Source: Bradyrhizobium niftali
GTDB taxonomy: Bacteria > Pseudomonadota > Alphaproteobacteria > Rhizobiales > Xanthobacteraceae
Reading direction: 5' to 3'
Length of the DNA: 64,000 bases
Assembly (NCBI RefSeq): GCF_004571025.1
Contig: NZ_SPQT01000020.1
Location: 1 to 64,000 of the forward strand
Shown here: piece by piece, positions 8,235 to 17,391 of the stretch
Position numbering within the stretch: position 1 is the first letter of the stretch
How the letters are laid out: every line of letters starts with the position of its first letter
The notes under the pieces: generated by a model
Told to the model about the DNA's origin: nothing
Databases searched by the model: none
What the model saw: the letters and a program-made list of their open reading frames with translations, nothing else
Translations under genes and position numbers: made by a program

Positions 8235-9851
8235 CTAATCGCCCCACTGCGCGAACGCGTCGTTGAAGGCGCGCTCGCCGGGGGCGCCCTTCTCGATCGC
8301 GATGATGGCGCGGCGCTGGTTGGCGTAAACCAGGGGCACGTCGAACCAGGAACGCTCCTTCAGGAGCTGGACGTTGCGGGCGCGGTCGGCGTCGACATTG
8401 GACAGGCCGACCAGGAAGAAGCCGTCGGTGACCTTGACCGCTAGCCCTGCGAGCGGCGTGCCGCGCGCCTGCTCGTTCGACTTCATCAGGATGCCCGGCA
8501 CGTTGGAGACGCTGCCGCCCGGGAAATCCTGCGGCAGGATGAAGGTCAGCTCCGCGGTGTGGCTCGCCGGCAGCGAGGAGTCGGTGTTGCGGCGGAACGA
8601 CATCGTCATCTTGAACTTGCGGTCGGGAATCTCGATGTCGGCGCGCACGGCGACGTCGGCTTTCTGGTTGCCCGACGCCTTGATCGGCTCGAGCCGCCAC
8701 ACCACCGAGCCGACATATTGCTTGCCCTTCGGATCGGACGGATCCTCGTCATAGAGCACGACCTTCTGCGCCACCGGCGCGACCGGCTGGTCGCTGGCCG
8801 AGGGCTGGCCGACCCGATCGGGGATCTTCGGCTTGCTCTGCGGCTGGGACGGATCCTTCGGCGCCTCAACCACCTGGGTCGGCGAGGACTTGATCAGGCC
8901 GTTCGCGATCTGGACCAGCTGTTTGCCCCAGAGAATGCCGGCGCCGACCAGGATCAGCACGATGCCGACGGCGATCGCACTCTTGAACGGGAAGACGGAG
9001 CGGGCGCGCTTGGGCTTCTTGGTGTCGCGGTCGAGGACGGGGATGTGCGGGCGCGTCGACGCGGCCCGCGGCGCATAGCGCTCGGCCTCCTCGATCGACT
9101 CGTCATAGGAATAGGGCGCATCGCCCTCGCCGGCGCGGTTCTCCAGGCTCGGCTCCAGCCGGTCGAATTCCGGCGAGGGCGAGGGCACGTTGGCATAGGT
9201 GCGGCGCGCGGCGCGATTGGCCTGCGCGGCGGCGCCGCCGAGATCGTTGACGTCGGCGGTGATATCGCGGAAGCCGCGCACGCCCGGTGCGGGCGGCAGC
9301 GGCGGCGGAGGTCCGATGTCCGGCGGGCGGCGCCCAGGCGCGCGCTCGCGTCCGGCAGGTGGAGGGGCCGGCGGCTCCGGCATCGCCGGCGGACCGGGCT
9401 GGCGCGGCGCGTCGAAACGGGGCGCGCGCGGCGGACGCTGGGCGTCACTCTGGTCATCGACGTTGAAGGACGGGCGGTCGGCGCGCGGCGGCGTCGGCGC
9501 CGGACGGGTGCGCGGCGGAGCAGCCGGAGGGGCTGCGGCCGGGTTGCCCTCGGTGGCACGGGTGCTGGCCCGGCGGAAGGCATCGCCGCTGCCGCTGCTG
9601 CGGGTGCCGCCACCGGGGCGCGAGGCCTCGCGGGCACGCTGGGCGGCCTCCGATTCGACCTTGCGGACGGCCTCTTCCAGCGACAGCCGTTCGCGGGTGA
9701 TCTCGGATTCGGAAAGCGGCGGCTGCACGCTGCGGAGCTGTGCGATCAGCGCCGTGCGCGCCCGCTCATAGAGCGCGCGACGGCTTTCGCCGGGAGCGTT
9801 GGGGTCCAGGGCGGCAATAGCGCGGGCGATCAGCGGATAGTAATCAGCCAT
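8235..9851 (-). CDS. Proline-rich single-pass membrane protein, unknown
   Basis: A 538-residue protein beginning MADYYPLIARAIAALDP. The first 90 residues are helical. About 200 residues of Pro/Arg-rich low-complexity sequence follow, then one membrane helix (AIAVGIVLILVGAGILWG, near residue 300), and a C-terminal domain of about 190 residues with WRLEPIK, DIEIPDRKFKMTMSFRRN and TAELTFILPQDFPGG. The order suggests a cytoplasmic N-terminus and a folded periplasmic domain. It stops at the edge of a repeat and starts 37 bases after the purA stop on the same strand, so it may be read with purA. I do not recognise a known function. Confidence 0.75.
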   Translation of the reverse strand: MADYYPLIARAIAALDPNAPGESRRALYERARTALIAQLRSVQPPLSESEITRERLSLEEAVRKVESEAAQRAREASRPGGGTRSSGSGDAFRRASTRATEGNPAAAPPAAPPRTRPAPTPPRADRPSFNVDDQSDAQRPPRAPRFDAPRQPGPPAMPEPPAPPPAGRERAPGRRPPDIGPPPPLPPAPGVRGFRDITADVNDLGGAAAQANRAARRTYANVPSPSPEFDRLEPSLENRAGEGDAPYSYDESIEEAERYAPRAASTRPHIPVLDRDTKKPKRARSVFPFKSAIAVGIVLILVGAGILWGKQLVQIANGLIKSSPTQVVEAPKDPSQPQSKPKIPDRVGQPSASDQPVAPVAQKVVLYDEDPSDPKGKQYVGSVVWRLEPIKASGNQKADVAVRADIEIPDRKFKMTMSFRRNTDSSLPASHTAELTFILPQDFPGGSVSNVPGILMKSNEQARGTPLAGLAVKVTDGFFLVGLSNVDADRARNVQLLKERSWFDVPLVYANQRRAIIAIEKGAPGERAFNDAFAQWGD

Positions 9852-9888
9852 TTCTACTCAACTATACGCGCCTCCCGGTAAGAGATCG

Positions 9889-11181
9889 TTAAGCCTCAAA
9901 CGGATTTTGTACCAGGATAGTATCTTCGCGTTCGGGGCTGGTGGAAAGCAGCGCGACGGGGCACCCCACCAATTCCTCGATCCGGCGGACATATTTGATG
10001 GCCTGGGCCGGCAGGTCGGCCCAGGACCGCGCACTGGCGGTCGGCTCCTTCCAGCCCTCGATGGTCTCGTAGATCGGCTCGACCCGGGCCTGGGCGCCCT
10101 CGCCGGCCGGGAAGTGGTCGATCTCCTTGCCGTCGAGCTTGTAGCCGGTGCAGACCTCGATCGAATCGAAGCCGTCGAGGATGTCGAGCTTGGTCAGCGC
10201 GAGACCGTTGATGCCGCAGGTGCGGACCGCCTGGCGGACCAGCACGGCGTCGAACCAGCCGCAGCGGCGGGGCCGCCCGGTATTGGTGCCGAACTCGCGG
10301 CCACGCTCGCCGATCTTGCGGCCGATCGCGTTGTCCTGCTCGGTCGGGAACGGGCCCTGGCCGACGCGGGTCGTATAGGCCTTGCACAGGCCGAGCACGT
10401 AGCCGACCGCGCCGGGGCCGAGGCCCGAGCCGGTCGCGGCCTGCGCCGCCACCGTGTTGGACGAGGTGACGTAGGGATAGGTGCCGTGGTCGACGTCGAG
10501 CAGCGCGCCTTGCGCGCCCTCGAACAGCATGCGCTTGCCTTCGCGCCGCTTGATGTCGAGCAGCCGCCACACCGTCTCGGCATAGGGCAGAAGCTGCGGC
10601 GCCAGCGCGGTCAATTCCTTCAGAATATCCTTGCCGTCGAACTCCGGCAGATTGAGGCCGCGGCGCAAGGCGTTGTGGTGAGCCAGCAGCCGGTCGATCT
10701 TGTGCGGGAGGGTGTCGAGGTCGGCGAGGTCCATCAGGCGGATGGCGCGGCGGCCGACCTTGTCCTCGTAGGCAGGACCAATGCCGCGGCGCGTGGTGCC
10801 GATCGCGGTCGCCGCGTTGGAGGACTCGCGCAAGGCATCGAGCTCACGGTGCAGCGGCAGGATCAGGGTGACGTTCTCGGCGACGCGCAGATTTTCCGGG
10901 GAGACGGCAACGCCCTGCGCGCGCAGCTTGGTGACCTCGTCGAGGAAGGCGGCGGGATCGAACACCACGCCGTTGCCGATCACCGACAGCTTGTGCTCAC
11001 GCAGCACGCCCGAGGGCAGCAGCGCGAGCTTGTAGGTCTTGCCGTTGATCACCAGCGTGTGGCCGGCGTTATGGCCGCCCTGGAAACGGACGACGATGTC
11101 CGCCTGCTCCGACAACCAGTCGACGATCTTGCCCTTCCCTTCGTCGCCCCACTGGGCGCCGACGACGACAACATTGGCCAT
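9889..11181 (-). CDS. purA: Adenylosuccinate synthetase
   Basis: Catalyses the GTP-dependent joining of IMP and aspartate, the first step from IMP to AMP. The N-terminus has the classic GAQWGDEGKGKIVD loop with the catalytic Asp and Lys, then GGHNAGHTLV with the catalytic His. Later come GTTRRGIGPAYEDK, the EGAQGALLDVDHGTYP block, TGRPRRCGWFD, and the C-terminal TSPEREDTI. The length of 430 residues is normal. MANVVVVG is chosen as the start; the frame extends upstream but not with conserved sequence. Confidence 0.97.
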   Translation of the reverse strand: MANVVVVGAQWGDEGKGKIVDWLSEQADIVVRFQGGHNAGHTLVINGKTYKLALLPSGVLREHKLSVIGNGVVFDPAAFLDEVTKLRAQGVAVSPENLRVAENVTLILPLHRELDALRESSNAATAIGTTRRGIGPAYEDKVGRRAIRLMDLADLDTLPHKIDRLLAHHNALRRGLNLPEFDGKDILKELTALAPQLLPYAETVWRLLDIKRREGKRMLFEGAQGALLDVDHGTYPYVTSSNTVAAQAATGSGLGPGAVGYVLGLCKAYTTRVGQGPFPTEQDNAIGRKIGERGREFGTNTGRPRRCGWFDAVLVRQAVRTCGINGLALTKLDILDGFDSIEVCTGYKLDGKEIDHFPAGEGAQARVEPIYETIEGWKEPTASARSWADLPAQAIKYVRRIEELVGCPVALLSTSPEREDTILVQNPFEA

Positions 11182-11216
11182 TCGCGGGTAATCCCTATTC
11201 AATCTGTCTCTAGGAG

Positions 11217-11262
11217 GCATGATCCTCGCGGAAAACCGGTGCCCACTTTTCCGGGATCATGC
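11217..11262. repeat. Dispersed hairpin repeat, family F
   Basis: GCATGATCC and GGATCATGC bracket the AAAACCGGTGCCCACTTTT core. The element lies just upstream of purA, so it may sit in its leader or promoter. A distantly similar element with the CCGGTTTCCACTT motif lies at 61385-61490. Confidence 0.6.
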
Positions 11263-11438
11263 CTGCGCCAAGCCCTCTCTGCGGCCCAAGGCCGCTCGCA
11301 CGCAAGGCAGCCAACCGGATAAAGGAAGCAGCCTCTCTAGGCAAGCAAGAACGGGGCTTTTTCGAGGTCGGGAAGGCACTCCAAGCCTTTGATATCCCCT
11401 TAAAATCCTGAAAGGTTGGCGGCCCGGCGGCAGCGGAA

Positions 11439-11452
11439 TTGACACGCATCAA
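11439..11452. promoter_or_regulatory. FNR/FixK-like box upstream of P-type ATPase
   Basis: TTGACACGCATCAA fits the FixK-type consensus TTG[A/C]-N6-[T/G]CAA and has 4 of 5 outer positions paired (TTGAC/ATCAA). It lies 88 bases before the likely GTG start of the ATPase. This is a good distance for activation by a Crp/Fnr protein if the promoter is between them. The match is by eye; binding is inferred. Confidence 0.6.
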
Positions 11453-11540
11453 CCGTTCCGGCCCGCGATTGCGCCAAGGATGGCTGTCACCTCCGCAGCT
11501 TACCCTTCCCGGGCCCCAAGGCCTCCATGCCGGATATGCC

Positions 11541-14042
11541 GTGACCAAGCCACCGAACAGCCAGACGAGCCAGTTCTGGCGCCTGCCGACGGATGCGCTC
11601 TGCACTGAGCTCGGCTGCACCTTGCAGGGCCTGACTGCGACCGAGGCCGCCGCACGCCTCGGCCGTTTCGGGCCGAACAGCGACGCGCCGCCGCGCATCG
11701 AGGGGGCCGCGCGTGCGATCCTGCGCCGGCTGCTGGAGCCGCTGTCGCTGATCCTGCTGGTCGCCGGCATCGTCTCGATGCTGACCGGCGACGACATCGG
11801 CGGGCTCATCATTGTCTTGATTCTCGTGCTCTCGATCGGGCTCGACACCATCCAGGAGGGTCATGCGGTCCGCGCCGCCGAGATCCTTCGCCGCTCGGTG
11901 GCGCTCAAGGCCGAGGTCAGGCGCGACGACGCCTTCCGCGAGATCGACGTCGACCACGTCGTTCCGGGCGACCTCCTGCGCGTCCGCGCCGGCGACATCA
12001 TCCCGGCGGATGCGTTGATCCTGGAGAGCACCGCCTTCACGGCCGGAGAGGCCGCGCTCACCGGCGAGCCCTATCCGGTGCAGAAGCGCGCCGGCGCCGC
12101 TGCCGACCCCGACGACACGTCGAATGCACTATTCCGCGGCGCCGTGGCGCAAACGGGCGAGGCGGTCGCGCTCGTCGTCAGGACCGGCCGCGACACCGTG
12201 TTCGGCGCGGCGGCCTCCGCGCTTGCAGAGACGCAGGCCCCCTCCCCCTTCGAGCGCGATTTGCACGAATTTGGCCTCGTGATCGCGCGGGCCACGCTCG
12301 CGCTGGTGCTGGTCGTGCTCACCGTCCGCGTCGTGTTCGGCCGTCCCGTGCTTGATTCGCTGCTGTTCGCAGTCGCGCTCGCGGTCGGGCTCACGCCGGA
12401 GCTGTTGCCGATGATCACCACGGTGACGCTGTCGCGCGGCGCGCTGCGGATGGCCGGCCGCAAGGTGATCGTGAAGCGGCTGGCCGCGATCCACGATCTC
12501 GGCGCCATGACCGTCCTGTGCACCGACAAGACGGGCACGCTGACCTCGGCCGAGATCACTCTCGCTGGGAGCCTCGACGCCGAGGGCAAGGACGATGCCC
12601 GCGCTGCGCAGCTCGGCGCCATCGCGGCATCGCTCGGCGGCGATCGCGGCTCACTCGATGCCGCGCTCGTCGCCGGCCGGCCGGACGCCGCGCAGGGCTG
12701 GACCCTGGCCGGGAGGCAGGCCTTCGACTTCTCGCGCCGGCTGGGATCGGTGCTCGCGACCGGCCCCGAAGGCACGCTGCTCGTCGTCAAGGGTGCGCCG
12801 GAAGCCGTGCTCGCATTGTGCACGATGGACGAGAGCGCGCGCACGGCTGCGCTGGCACGCGTGCGTGAGCTCGCGAGCGAGGGCCTGCGCACCGTGGCGA
12901 TCGCCTCGCGGGTGTGGAGCGGCGTGCCGCGCGAGGTCGAGACGGAGGACGAGACCGATCTCGCCTTCGAGGGCTTTTGCGCCTTCGCCGATCCGCCGAA
13001 GCCGACGGCCGCGGCCGCAATCGCGCGGCTCGCGGCGAGCGGCGTGGGCCTGAAGATCCTCTCGGGCGACGACCCCGTGGTGGTGAAGCGGCTCGCGAGC
13101 CTGGTCGGGCTGAATCCCGCGCGCGTGCTGTCGGGGGCCGACGTTGCACGGCTCAGCGACGAAGCGCTCGCCGTGCAGGTGCGTTCCACTGACGCCTTCG
13201 GCCGCCTCGCGCCGGACCAGAAGTCGCGCATCGTGAAGGCGCTTCAGGCGGGCGGCGAAGTGGTCGGCTTCCTCGGCGACGGCATCAACGACGCACCGGC
13301 CCTGAAGGTTGCCGACGTCGGATTGTCGGTCGACGGCGCAACCGGCGTGGCGCAGGCCGCCGCCGACATGATCCTGCTCGCTTCGGATCTCGAGGTCGTC
13401 GCCGACGGCGTCGAGGAAGGACGGCGCACCTTCGCCAACATCATGAAATATGTCCGCATGGGCGCGAGCTCGAATTTCGGCAACATGCTGTCGATGGCAA
13501 TCGCCTCGATGGTGCTGCCGTTCCTGCCGATGCTGCCGACGCAGATCCTGCTCAACAACCTGCTGTACGATCTCTCCGAGCTCGGCATTCCCTTCGACCG
13601 GGTCTCGCGCGCGGCCACCGCGCAGCCGCAGGTCTGGAGCATGACGCGGCTGGCGCGTTTCGCCGCGATCATGGGACCGTTGTCCTCGGTGTTCGACTTC
13701 CTGACCTTCGGCGCCCTCATCATGCTGTTTCACGCATCGCCCGGCGAGTTCCGCACCGCCTGGTTCATCGAATCCATGGCGACGCAGATCCTGGTGATCT
13801 TCGTCATCCGCACCAACGGCCGACCGTGGCGCAACTGGCCCGATCCAGTGCTGTCGGCCTCGTCGCTGATCGCCTTGCTGGTCGCGATGGTCGTGCCGTT
13901 CACGCCGGTCGGCACCTGGTTCGGCTTTGTCGCGCCGCCGCCGCTGATGATGGCCGGCATCGCGCTTCTAGTCGTTGTCTATCTCGCCTGCGCGGAGCTG
14001 TTGAAGCCGTTTGCGATCCGCGCGAGGCGGAATAGCCGATGA
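11541..14042 (+). CDS. P-type ATPase, magnesium-transporter (P3B) type
   Basis: An 833-residue cation pump. Visible are LTGEPYP (actuator domain), the phosphorylated Asp329 in CTDKTGTLT, GDGINDAP in the hinge, and the C-terminal membrane region. NNLLYDLSELGIPFDRV closely resembles the MgtA/MgtB signature, which points to Mg2+ rather than Ca2+ or heavy metals. No metal-binding CxxC domain is present. There is no in-frame ATG near the N-terminus; the GTG giving VTKPPNSQTSQFW is the best start, because the earlier TTG is part of the FNR-like box. Regulation by low oxygen is inferred from that box. Confidence 0.85.
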   Translation: MTKPPNSQTSQFWRLPTDALCTELGCTLQGLTATEAAARLGRFGPNSDAPPRIEGAARAILRRLLEPLSLILLVAGIVSMLTGDDIGGLIIVLILVLSIGLDTIQEGHAVRAAEILRRSVALKAEVRRDDAFREIDVDHVVPGDLLRVRAGDIIPADALILESTAFTAGEAALTGEPYPVQKRAGAAADPDDTSNALFRGAVAQTGEAVALVVRTGRDTVFGAAASALAETQAPSPFERDLHEFGLVIARATLALVLVVLTVRVVFGRPVLDSLLFAVALAVGLTPELLPMITTVTLSRGALRMAGRKVIVKRLAAIHDLGAMTVLCTDKTGTLTSAEITLAGSLDAEGKDDARAAQLGAIAASLGGDRGSLDAALVAGRPDAAQGWTLAGRQAFDFSRRLGSVLATGPEGTLLVVKGAPEAVLALCTMDESARTAALARVRELASEGLRTVAIASRVWSGVPREVETEDETDLAFEGFCAFADPPKPTAAAAIARLAASGVGLKILSGDDPVVVKRLASLVGLNPARVLSGADVARLSDEALAVQVRSTDAFGRLAPDQKSRIVKALQAGGEVVGFLGDGINDAPALKVADVGLSVDGATGVAQAAADMILLASDLEVVADGVEEGRRTFANIMKYVRMGASSNFGNMLSMAIASMVLPFLPMLPTQILLNNLLYDLSELGIPFDRVSRAATAQPQVWSMTRLARFAAIMGPLSSVFDFLTFGALIMLFHASPGEFRTAWFIESMATQILVIFVIRTNGRPWRNWPDPVLSASSLIALLVAMVVPFTPVGTWFGFVAPPPLMMAGIALLVVVYLACAELLKPFAIRARRNSR

Positions 14043-14100
14043 TCTGTGACGGCAATATGTCAGACCGGCCCAGGGCCTTGGTTGTTTTCGCGCGGCCTGC

Positions 14101-14114
14101 TTGACGCATGTCAA
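14101..14114. promoter_or_regulatory. FNR/FixK-like box upstream of FAD oxidoreductase
   Basis: TTGACGCATGTCAA has perfectly paired outer pentamers (TTGAC/GTCAA) and fits TTG[A/C]-N6-[T/G]CAA. It lies 60 bases upstream of the next start codon and just after the ATPase stop. Confidence 0.65.
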
Positions 14115-14174
14115 CGCGGCGTCTGCTTCGCGAGCCAAGGGTTGCGAAGCCGCAATCAGTCCGTGGAGACGACC

Positions 14175-15740
14175 ATGCGCAGCTTCGACGCCATCGCCAT
14201 CGGGTCCGGACTCGGCGGCCTGACCGCGGCGGCGCTGTTCGCGCGGGCCGGCCACAAGGTGTTGGTGCTCGAACGCAATCACAATTTCGGCGGTGCAGCC
14301 ACGGTGTATCGTCATGGCCAGCTCGCGATCGAGGCGTCGCTGCACGAGATCGACGGCCTCGATGCCGGCGATCCCAAGCTGCCGATCCTGCGGGCACTCG
14401 GGATCGACCGCGACATGCCCTTCGTCGAGGTCGGCGCACTGCACGAGGTGCGCAGCCCCCTGTTCGAGCGCCCGTTTGTGATGCCGCGCGGGATCGATGC
14501 CGCGTCGGCCGCGGCGAAATCGCAATTTCCTGCGCAGGCCAAGGGCATCGCGCAGTATTTTGAACGTATCGACGCGGTGCGGCAGGCGGTTTCATTGATG
14601 AGCGAGCATCAGGACGACCGCAACTGGTGGCTTTGGAATGCACCGACCTTGCCATGGCGTTTGTGGCCACTGATCCGCGACCGCCATGCCACGTTGAGTG
14701 AAGTGCTCTGTCGTCTGTTCGGCGACAACGAGCCGGTGAAGCTCGCACTGGCCTCGAACCTCGTCTACTACACCGACGATCCGGACACGATGCCCTTCAT
14801 CCCGTTCGCGATCCCGCAGGCCTCGTATCTCTCCGGTGGCGGCCACTATATACGCGGCGGTTCGCAAGTGCTGAGCGACCGCCTGGTCGCAATCATCCGC
14901 GACGCCGGCGGTGTGGCGGAGACGGGTCGCGAGGTCGAGACCATCCTGATGGACGGTGACCGCGTGCGCGGCGTGCGCCATCGCGCGGCGGGAACAGACG
15001 AGGCGAGCGAAGAGCTGGCCCCGATCGTGTTCGGCAATGCGGCCCCCTCGGTGCTGGCCGCGATGCTGCCGCAGGACAAGCGCGCCGCTTTCCAGGCGCC
15101 TTATCAGGACAAGCTGCCGTCGATCTCACTGTGGACCGTGTCGATCGGATTGAGCCGCCCTTCCCGCAATTTCGGGGTGTCGCACTATTCGACCAGCATC
15201 CTGCCGGCCTGGCTCACCACGCTCTCCGGCGTTCGCGAGGCCGGCGCGCTTCTGGGCGAGGATTCGTCCGGTCGCCTTACGCCTTATGGTTTCGTCGCCT
15301 ATGATCAGATCGATTCCGGGCTGAACGAGCATCCTCCTCATCTGGCCTCGCTCGTCGGCGTCGATCGGATCGAGAATTGGGCCGGCCTTTCCAGCGCCGC
15401 AAAAGGCGCTCGCAAGGAGCGCTGGATGGACCGCGTCATTGCCGATCTCGACCGGCACTTCCCCGGCATTGCCGGTGCGGTGACGCAGCGCGAGATGTCG
15501 ACGGCAGAAACCTTTGCCCACTACCTCAACACGCCCGACGGCTCAATCTACGGCTTTGCGCCGAATACGCGCGGCTTCAAGCCGATCGCCGCAACCGCGA
15601 TCTGTGGCCTCTATCTCGCATCAGCCTTCACCCATGGTGGCGGTTTTACCGGAGCGATTCTCGGCGGGGGCTGGGCCGCGCGGGCCGCCATGCGTCCGGA
15701 CGCGATGGCGCGCGATGCGTCGCGGCAGAATAAGGCCTGA
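14175..15740 (+). CDS. FAD-dependent oxidoreductase, phytoene desaturase (CrtI)-like
   Basis: A 521-residue flavoprotein. The N-terminus has the dinucleotide-binding fold AIGSGLGGLTAAALFARAGH followed by VLERNHNFGGAA. The middle has the SYLSGGGHYIRGGSQVLSDRL block typical of CrtI/CrtISO-like desaturases and isomerases. The C-terminal flavin-binding segment is near YLASAFTHGGGFTGAILGG. No carotenoid genes are nearby, so carotenoid chemistry is not supported; many members act on unknown lipids. The ATG follows GTGGAGACGACC. An FNR-like palindrome upstream suggests induction under low oxygen. Confidence 0.8.
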   Translation: MRSFDAIAIGSGLGGLTAAALFARAGHKVLVLERNHNFGGAATVYRHGQLAIEASLHEIDGLDAGDPKLPILRALGIDRDMPFVEVGALHEVRSPLFERPFVMPRGIDAASAAAKSQFPAQAKGIAQYFERIDAVRQAVSLMSEHQDDRNWWLWNAPTLPWRLWPLIRDRHATLSEVLCRLFGDNEPVKLALASNLVYYTDDPDTMPFIPFAIPQASYLSGGGHYIRGGSQVLSDRLVAIIRDAGGVAETGREVETILMDGDRVRGVRHRAAGTDEASEELAPIVFGNAAPSVLAAMLPQDKRAAFQAPYQDKLPSISLWTVSIGLSRPSRNFGVSHYSTSILPAWLTTLSGVREAGALLGEDSSGRLTPYGFVAYDQIDSGLNEHPPHLASLVGVDRIENWAGLSSAAKGARKERWMDRVIADLDRHFPGIAGAVTQREMSTAETFAHYLNTPDGSIYGFAPNTRGFKPIAATAICGLYLASAFTHGGGFTGAILGGGWAARAAMRPDAMARDASRQNKA

Positions 15741-15894
15741 TGTTCCATTGTTACGACCGACGCATGGTCGCGATGCACCTCGCGCCATTGATATCGGGCG
15801 CATTTCCGTGTCTTTGAACGGGCCGGGCTACCAGCCGGCCCGGACGTCGCCGGGCCGGGGCCTCGGCGCATGACGCGGGGCCATAACAATCACA

Positions 15895-16827
15895 ATGTCC
15901 GCCACCGACCAGACCACGAGCGCCGCGACGCCCGGCCACAACTGGATCGCCAACCAGCCTTATCTGCTGCTCAGCATCACCGCGCTGTGCTGGGCCGGCA
16001 ACGCCATCGTCGGGCGGCTTGCCGCCGGCCACATCCCGCCGGTCACGCTGTCGTTCCTGCGCTGGCTCTTCGCGTTCCTCCTCGTGCTGCCATTCGCCTG
16101 GAAACATCTCGCGCGGGACTGGCTCGCGATCCGCGGCAAGCTCGGCCTGATGGTGACGCTCTCGATCACCGGCATCGGCGCCTTCAACACGCTGCAATAC
16201 TGGGCGCTGGAGCATACCCAGGCGCTCAACACGCTGCTGCTCCAGTCGTCCGCGCCGCTGCTCGTCGCGCTGTGGTCGCTGGCGATCCTCGGCGTCCGGC
16301 TCACCGCGGCACAGGCCTTCGGCGTGCTGCTGTCGATGTGCGGCGTGCTGACGATCCTGCTGCATGGCGATTTCACCACGCTGTCGAACATCGAGTTCAA
16401 CAAGGGCGACCTCATCTTCCTGCTCGCGCTGCTGATCTTCGCGCTCTATTCGGTGCTGAGCCTGAAGCGGCCGGCGATGCACGGCCTGTCGTTCCTCGCC
16501 TTCACCTTCGGTGCCGGCGCCGCCTGCCTCATTCCGCTTGAGATCTGGGAATTGTCCGCGCGGCCGGTGATGAAGCTCGACGGGCCGAACCTGCTGACGC
16601 TGTTCTATGTCGCGGTGTTCCCCTCGACGCTCGCCTATCTCTGCTTCAATCGCGGCGTGCGCCTGATCGGCGCCAACCGCGCCGCGCCGTTCTTCCACGT
16701 CGTGCCGGTGTTCGGCTCGATCATGGCGATGGTCTTCCTCGGCGAACGCCCGCAGGCGTTCCACTTCATTGGTTTTGCCCTGGTGCTGTCGGGCGTATTC
16801 GCGGCGTCAAGGAAGCAGACGAGTTAG
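15895..16827 (+). CDS. EamA/DMT-family transporter, copy 1
   Basis: A 310-residue inner-membrane transporter with ten predicted helices in two EamA repeats. The first repeat begins at YLLLSITALCWAGNAIVGRL, and the second contains FPSTLAYLCFNRGVRLIGANRAAPF and the final AMVFLGERPQAFHFIGFALVLSG. This is the RhaT/PecM-type metabolite exporter family. It is clearly paralogous to the protein starting at 18676; I judge about half of the residues identical by eye. Substrate unknown. Confidence 0.9.
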   Translation: MSATDQTTSAATPGHNWIANQPYLLLSITALCWAGNAIVGRLAAGHIPPVTLSFLRWLFAFLLVLPFAWKHLARDWLAIRGKLGLMVTLSITGIGAFNTLQYWALEHTQALNTLLLQSSAPLLVALWSLAILGVRLTAAQAFGVLLSMCGVLTILLHGDFTTLSNIEFNKGDLIFLLALLIFALYSVLSLKRPAMHGLSFLAFTFGAGAACLIPLEIWELSARPVMKLDGPNLLTLFYVAVFPSTLAYLCFNRGVRLIGANRAAPFFHVVPVFGSIMAMVFLGERPQAFHFIGFALVLSGVFAASRKQTS

Positions 16828-16863
16828 ACTCCCCTCGTAAGCTCGTCGCGCAATCTTCTGCGT

Positions 16864-17268
16864 TCAGGTGCTCGCCGATGGGCTCATCCATACGATTTCC
16901 CAGACATAACCGTCCGGATCTTCAATGTGGCGGTTGTACATGAAGCCGAGATCCTGTGCCGGGTTGGGATCGGCGCGACCACCCGCCGCCACCGCGCGAG
17001 TCAGCGTTGCATCGACGGCGTCGCGGTCATCGACCGTGAGGGCGATCAAGACCTGACTGTCGCGGCGCGGGTCACCAATCGGACGTTTGGTGAATTGGCG
17101 ATAGTGATCGTGGGTCAGCAGCATCACGCCGATCGCGTCCGTGACCATGAGCGAGGTCGAATTCTCGCCCGAAAACTGCGGGTTCACCGTGCCGCCGAGC
17201 GACACATAGAACGCCGTCGATGCAGCGAGATCGCGCACGGGCAGGTTCAACAGAATCATCCTGGACAT
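16864..17268 (-). CDS. VOC-superfamily (glyoxalase-like) protein
   Basis: A 134-residue protein with one vicinal-oxygen-chelate module: LLNLPVRDLAASTAFYVSLGG at the start and the closing IEDPDGYVWEIVWM, where the final Glu is the usual metal ligand. The family includes glyoxalases, antibiotic-binding proteins and dioxygenases. Homologues of this type are often called lactoylglutathione lyase, but nothing here proves that reaction. An AGGAAAAG site precedes the start. Confidence 0.85.
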   Translation of the reverse strand: MSRMILLNLPVRDLAASTAFYVSLGGTVNPQFSGENSTSLMVTDAIGVMLLTHDHYRQFTKRPIGDPRRDSQVLIALTVDDRDAVDATLTRAVAAGGRADPNPAQDLGFMYNRHIEDPDGYVWEIVWMSPSAST

Positions 17269-17391
17269 TGCTTTTCCTTCTTCAGCGGCGGGATGCCGCG
17301 CTCTTGCAAAGCTCTACTTGCGAAATTGCCTGCCGGCCTCGAGGCCGTTGCGGCACTTCGCCGTCAGCTGTTACCTTGAATGAATGAGACC

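Noticed and set aside
9907..11322. Long plus-strand frame opposite purA
   Set aside because: Antisense to a well-conserved enzyme and lacking any recognisable domain.
11439..11540. TTG at 11439 as the ATPase start
   Set aside because: The codon is part of the FNR-like palindrome and the 34 residues that follow are not conserved in the family; GTG at 11541 fits better.
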